Assembly (NCBI GenBank): GCA_030044295.1 | Contig: JASHWB010000153.1 | Location: forward strand, 1-8,804 | Origin: Candidatus Acidiferrales bacterium | Lineage (GTDB): Bacteria > Acidobacteriota > Terriglobia > Acidiferrales > UBA7541 | Direction of reading: 5' to 3' | DNA: 8,804 nt | Part shown: in pieces, positions 5,883 to 8,804 of the stretch | How the letters are laid out: the number at the start of each line of letters is the position of its first letter | How positions within the stretch are numbered: position 1 is the first letter of the stretch | Notes under the pieces: model-generated | The model's database searches: none | The model's input: the letters and a program-made list of their open reading frames with translations, nothing else | Told to the model about the DNA's origin: nothing | Program-made: the position numbers and the translations under genes

Positions 5883-7092
5883 GCCCGCCAGATCCACCGG
5901 GACGCGCGTAGGCGATTTTGCCCAGGATGACCGGGCGGTTGGCGCCGGTAGCCGAGGGCAGATTGTTGGCGCGGCGGTGATAGGTTTCGTAGGCCAGCAC
6001 CGCGAAGGCGAACGCTTCTTTGGCTTCGACCGGCACGCCGAAACGATCGGCCGAGACGATCTCGATGCCAGGAAGCGCCGCGGCGAGTTGCGCGATCATC
6101 AACGGGTTGCGTGCGCCGCCGCCGGTGACAATCAGCTGGTCGACTGTCGCGCGAGGCACGATGAATCGCCGGAACGCATCGGCGATAGAGATCGACGTGA
6201 ACATGGTGGCCGTGCGAACGAGGTCGGCGGGTCCGGCATGGCGGTGCTTGCCCCAGGCGAGCAAATCACGGACGAATTGCTGACCGAACTGTTCGCGTCC
6301 GGCGGATTTGGGCGGTTTTTTGCGCAGGTAAGGCTCGCGCATCAGGCGGGCGAGAAGATCGGGGATGGTGCGCCCGCTGAGGGCAATCTTCGCGTCGCGG
6401 TCGAACGTTTCTTTACCACGAGTGATGCGGCTCACAATCGCATCGACGACCATGTTGCCGGGGCCGGTGTCGAACGCGAAAACGCTGGCGGGGCGAGCAC
6501 CAGAGGGAATCACAGTGAGATTGGCGATGCCTCCGATATTCAGAGCCACGCGACCAAGGCGCTCGTCGCGATAGAGCAGATAATCGACAAAAGGAACGAG
6601 CGGTGCGCCTTGTCCTCCGGCGGCCATGTCCGCTGGCCGAAAATCCCCGATCGTAGTGACGCCGGTGCGCTGGGCGATCACGCTGATGTCGCCGATTTGC
6701 AGCGTCGACGGAGTGCGGACCGTCCCGGCGAAGCGAGCGGCAGAGCCGAGGTGAAAAATCGTCTGGCCGTGAGAGCCGATGAGCGCGACATCTTTCATTC
6801 GCACGCGCCATTTTTTACAGGCATCGAGCGCCACACGCGCGTACTGCTCCCCGAGCAGAAAATTGAGCTCGCTCAGGTCCGCGGCTGTGGCGGCTTCGCC
6901 CCCGGCGACATGGAGGATTCGATGGCGCAGGTACGCGGGAAAAGCGACATGGTGATGCGCTTCGAGCCGCGCTGACAGGTTGGGAGGCGCGCCGGATACT
7001 AGAACGGATACGACGTCGATGCCGTCGACCGATGTGCCGGACATCATCCCGAGAACGCGCATTGCCTTGGTGCGCTTTTTTTTCGCTGCCAT
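5869..7092 (-). CDS. anmK: Anhydro-N-acetylmuramic acid kinase
   Basis: AnmK hydrolyses the 1,6-anhydro ring of anhydro-MurNAc and phosphorylates it to MurNAc-6-phosphate, recycling cell-wall fragments in the cytosol. The product is about 407 residues from the ATG at 7092. Conserved signatures are MMSGTSVDGID (16-26), IGSHGQTI (105-112), GDFRPADMAAGGQGAPLVP (149-167), LNIGGIANLT (184-193), AFDTGPGNMVVD (206-217; the Asp is the expected catalytic base by family comparison), a C-terminal TGGGARNP and EAKEAFAFAVLAYE. All key motifs are present. Starts at 7107 (GTG) and 7062 (ATG, directly before RVLGMMSGTS) are also possible: the Lys-rich segment between 7092 and 7062, encoded by a run of eight A, is not conserved, and no ribosome site decides. 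It lies just after mutS on the same strand, probably in one transcript. It is somewhat longer than the roughly 370 residues typical of the family. Confidence 0.96.
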   Translation of the reverse strand: MAAKKKRTKAMRVLGMMSGTSVDGIDVVSVLVSGAPPNLSARLEAHHHVAFPAYLRHRILHVAGGEAATAADLSELNFLLGEQYARVALDACKKWRVRMKDVALIGSHGQTIFHLGSAARFAGTVRTPSTLQIGDISVIAQRTGVTTIGDFRPADMAAGGQGAPLVPFVDYLLYRDERLGRVALNIGGIANLTVIPSGARPASVFAFDTGPGNMVVDAIVSRITRGKETFDRDAKIALSGRTIPDLLARLMREPYLRKKPPKSAGREQFGQQFVRDLLAWGKHRHAGPADLVRTATMFTSISIADAFRRFIVPRATVDQLIVTGGGARNPLMIAQLAAALPGIEIVSADRFGVPVEAKEAFAFAVLAYETYHRRANNLPSATGANRPVILGKIAYARPGGSGGRRRE

Positions 7093-7114
7093 TCGACCGT
7101 GGCTCACTCGGCGC

Positions 7115-8804
7115 TCACTGGAGCTGCTTCTGCAGGGCGGCCAGAAGGTTCAGCGCTTCGAGCGGCGTCAGTTCGTTCAACTCCGCGCCGCGAAGCGCTC
7201 CGAGGACGGATTCATCGAGCGCGGTAAAGCTAGTCTGCGCGGGTGTAGGTGGGACCGCGCCGGGCGAAAGCTGCTTCGTCAAAGTTTCCTCGCTGCGTTC
7301 ATGGCGCCGGAGGATTTCCCGGGCTCGTGCGATCACGGCTCCGGGCAACCCCGCGAGGCGCGCGACCTCGATTCCGTAGCTTTTGCTGGCGCTGCCGGGT
7401 TCGACGCGCCGCAAAAAGATGATCTCGCCAGCGGCTTCGTGGACCGCGACATGGACGTTCTTGACGCCAGCGAGCAAGAGATCGAGTTCGGTGAGCTCGT
7501 GGTAATGGGTAGCGAAAAGCGTGCGCGGGCGTGCGCCCGAGTGCAGCGCTTCTACGACGGCCCATGCGATGGAAAGACCATCGAAAGTGGCGGTGCCGCG
7601 GCCGACCTCGTCGAGCAGCACGAGGCTTGCAGGCGTGGCCGTGTTCAAAATCGCGGCCACTTCGCTCATTTCGACTAGGAAGGTGGAGCGGCCGCGAGCC
7701 AGGTTGTCGGAAGCGCCGATGCGCGTGAAGATACGGTCGATCAGCGGCAATCGCGCCTCGGCCGCGGGAACAAAGCAACCCATTTGCGCCATCACGGAGA
7801 TAAGGGCTGCCTGGCGGAGGTAGGTGGACTTGCCTCCCATGTTGGGACCGGTAATCAGCAGCAGGAATTGGGATTCGTCGCTGAAGCAGAGATCGTTAGG
7901 GACGAACCTTTCACCTCGTCCTTCAACGAGCTTTTCGATTACGGGATGCCGTCCGCCGGCGACGAGGAGATCGCCCCGCGGACCGGCGAACGCCGGAGAA
8001 TTTTCGGTGAAGGACGGGCGCGTGTAATTGCGGGACGCCGCCAGATGGGAGAAATTCGCGAGCACGTCAATTTGCGCGATTGCCGCGGCGGTGCGGCGCA
8101 AGCGACCCGCTTCGCGGGCAATGGATTCGCGCGTTTCAATGTACAGCCGGCGCTCGATTTCCAGAACGCGCTCCTCGGCGGAGAGAACTTTCCGTTCGTG
8201 GTCCTTCAGTTCCGGCGTGGTGAAGCGCTCGGCATTGGCCAGCGTCTGTTTGCGTTCGTAATCGGCGGGAACGAGCGGCAGGTTGGACTTGGATACCTCG
8301 ATGTAATAGCCGAAAACCTGGTTGTAGCGGATTTTCAGCGAGGCGATGCCGGTGCGCTTGCGCTCGCGATCTTCCATGGCGGCGATTGTCTGGCGCCCGT
8401 TTTTCAGCAGGTCGCGCAACTCGTCGAGTTCGGCGTTGAAGCCGCGCCGAATCGCGCCGGGCTCGTTCAGTACGACGGGCGGTTCGTCGGAAATGGCGCG
8501 GGCGATCAGATCGCGAACGTCGGCGAGTTCGTCCATTTGTTCGCGAAGGCCAGCGATGCGCGCGGAGGCGGCCCGCGCGGCCGTAGTTGTCGTGGAGTCC
8601 GCCGCACCCGCGGCGACAGCGACGCTCCTGCACGCCGGCAGCAGAGAACGGATCACGGGGATTTGCTCCAGCGTCTGCCGCAGGGCGAGCAGATCGCGCG
8701 GCATGGCGGCGCCGAGCGTAATGCGGCTGGTCAGGCGCTCCAGATCGAGGACAGCTTCGAGCTGTTCGCGAATTTCCTCGCGCGCAATGGTTTGCGATTT
8801 CAGA
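7115..8804 (-). CDS. mutS: DNA mismatch repair protein MutS, C-terminal two thirds (partial, enters from the right edge)
   Basis: MutS recognises mismatches and small loops and, with ATP, recruits MutL. About 562 residues are visible. The frame continues past the internal Met at 8704 to the edge (EQLEAVLDLERLTSRITLGAA lies upstream, split across that Met), so the mismatch-recognition and connector domains are outside the window. Numbered from the Met at 8704, the core domain starts with PRDLLALRQTLEQIP. The clamp follows (KIRYNQVFGYYIEVSKSN, 124-141). The ATPase domain has Walker A TGPNMGGKST (285-294), TFLVEMSEVAAILN (341-354), Walker B LVLLDEVGRGTATFDG (361-376) and TLFATHYHEL (395-404). 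The C-terminal NELTPLEALNLLAALQ is also typical of MutS1 and distinguishes it from MutS2. An unusual Ala/Thr-rich stretch lies at about 27-48. No frameshift is seen. anmK follows within about 20 nt. Confidence 0.97.
   Translation of the reverse strand, partial: LKSQTIAREEIREQLEAVLDLERLTSRITLGAAMPRDLLALRQTLEQIPVIRSLLPACRSVAVAAGAADSTTTTAARAASARIAGLREQMDELADVRDLIARAISDEPPVVLNEPGAIRRGFNAELDELRDLLKNGRQTIAAMEDRERKRTGIASLKIRYNQVFGYYIEVSKSNLPLVPADYERKQTLANAERFTTPELKDHERKVLSAEERVLEIERRLYIETRESIAREAGRLRRTAAAIAQIDVLANFSHLAASRNYTRPSFTENSPAFAGPRGDLLVAGGRHPVIEKLVEGRGERFVPNDLCFSDESQFLLLITGPNMGGKSTYLRQAALISVMAQMGCFVPAAEARLPLIDRIFTRIGASDNLARGRSTFLVEMSEVAAILNTATPASLVLLDEVGRGTATFDGLSIAWAVVEALHSGARPRTLFATHYHELTELDLLLAGVKNVHVAVHEAAGEIIFLRRVEPGSASKSYGIEVARLAGLPGAVIARAREILRRHERSEETLTKQLSPGAVPPTPAQTSFTALDESVLGALRGAELNELTPLEALNLLAALQKQLQ

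Noticed and set aside
5734..6975. 413-codon plus-strand open frame opposite anmK
   Set aside because: AnmK on the other strand has every family motif. The plus-strand translation is low-complexity and unlike any family I know.
7076..7083. Run of eight A on the anmK coding strand, containing an A-AAA-AAG slippery heptamer
   Set aside because: It lies at or before the true anmK start, so a programmed frameshift would have no meaningful product; no stimulatory hairpin was seen.

Overview
This is a GC-rich, gene-dense bacterial chromosomal window with seven protein-coding genes. Two are cut by the window edges: encapsulin on the left and mutS on the right. No rRNA, tRNA, CRISPR array, insertion sequence or phage gene was recognised. 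The gene set (mutS, anmK, tsaC/Sua5, a TrmH-type methyltransferase, rarA) is housekeeping. GC bias, GTG and TTG starts and the mixed content would fit a soil-type bacterium such as an Acidobacteriota member, but that placement is a low-confidence inference.

Right side (about 5870-8804, minus strand): mutS enters from the right edge without its N-terminal third and is followed closely by anmK, which phosphorylates anhydro-MurNAc for cell-wall recycling. A convergent gap of about 75 bp with two weak inverted repeats separates anmK from the only plus-strand gene, tsaC/Sua5 (5117-5794), which makes threonylcarbamoyl-AMP for tRNA t6A. The divergent gap 4880-5116 lies between tsaC and a leftward gene run.

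Left side (1-4879, all minus strand): a TrmH/SpoU-family RNA methyltransferase, rarA (AAA+ clamp-loader-like ATPase for stalled forks), an exported beta-propeller-like protein with a highly charged insert, a DyP-type heme peroxidase, and the first 59 codons of a family 1 encapsulin. The rarA/propeller and DyP/encapsulin pairs overlap by 11 and 8 nt, and the trmH-rarA gap is 33 nt. Only the 120 bp before the DyP gene leaves much room for an internal promoter.

The most interesting content is the DyP-encapsulin pair at the left end. The DyP protein ends in a flexible Pro/Ala/Ser linker and a textbook encapsulin cargo-loading peptide (DGSLGIGSLKG). The encapsulin frame starts with GTG inside the last codons of the DyP gene. 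The encapsulin Shine-Dalgarno lies within the codons for the end of the cargo peptide. The two genes should produce a protein nanocompartment loaded with a heme peroxidase. This is a known type of system, not a new class; its context and the dual use of the cargo-peptide codons are the points worth a second look.
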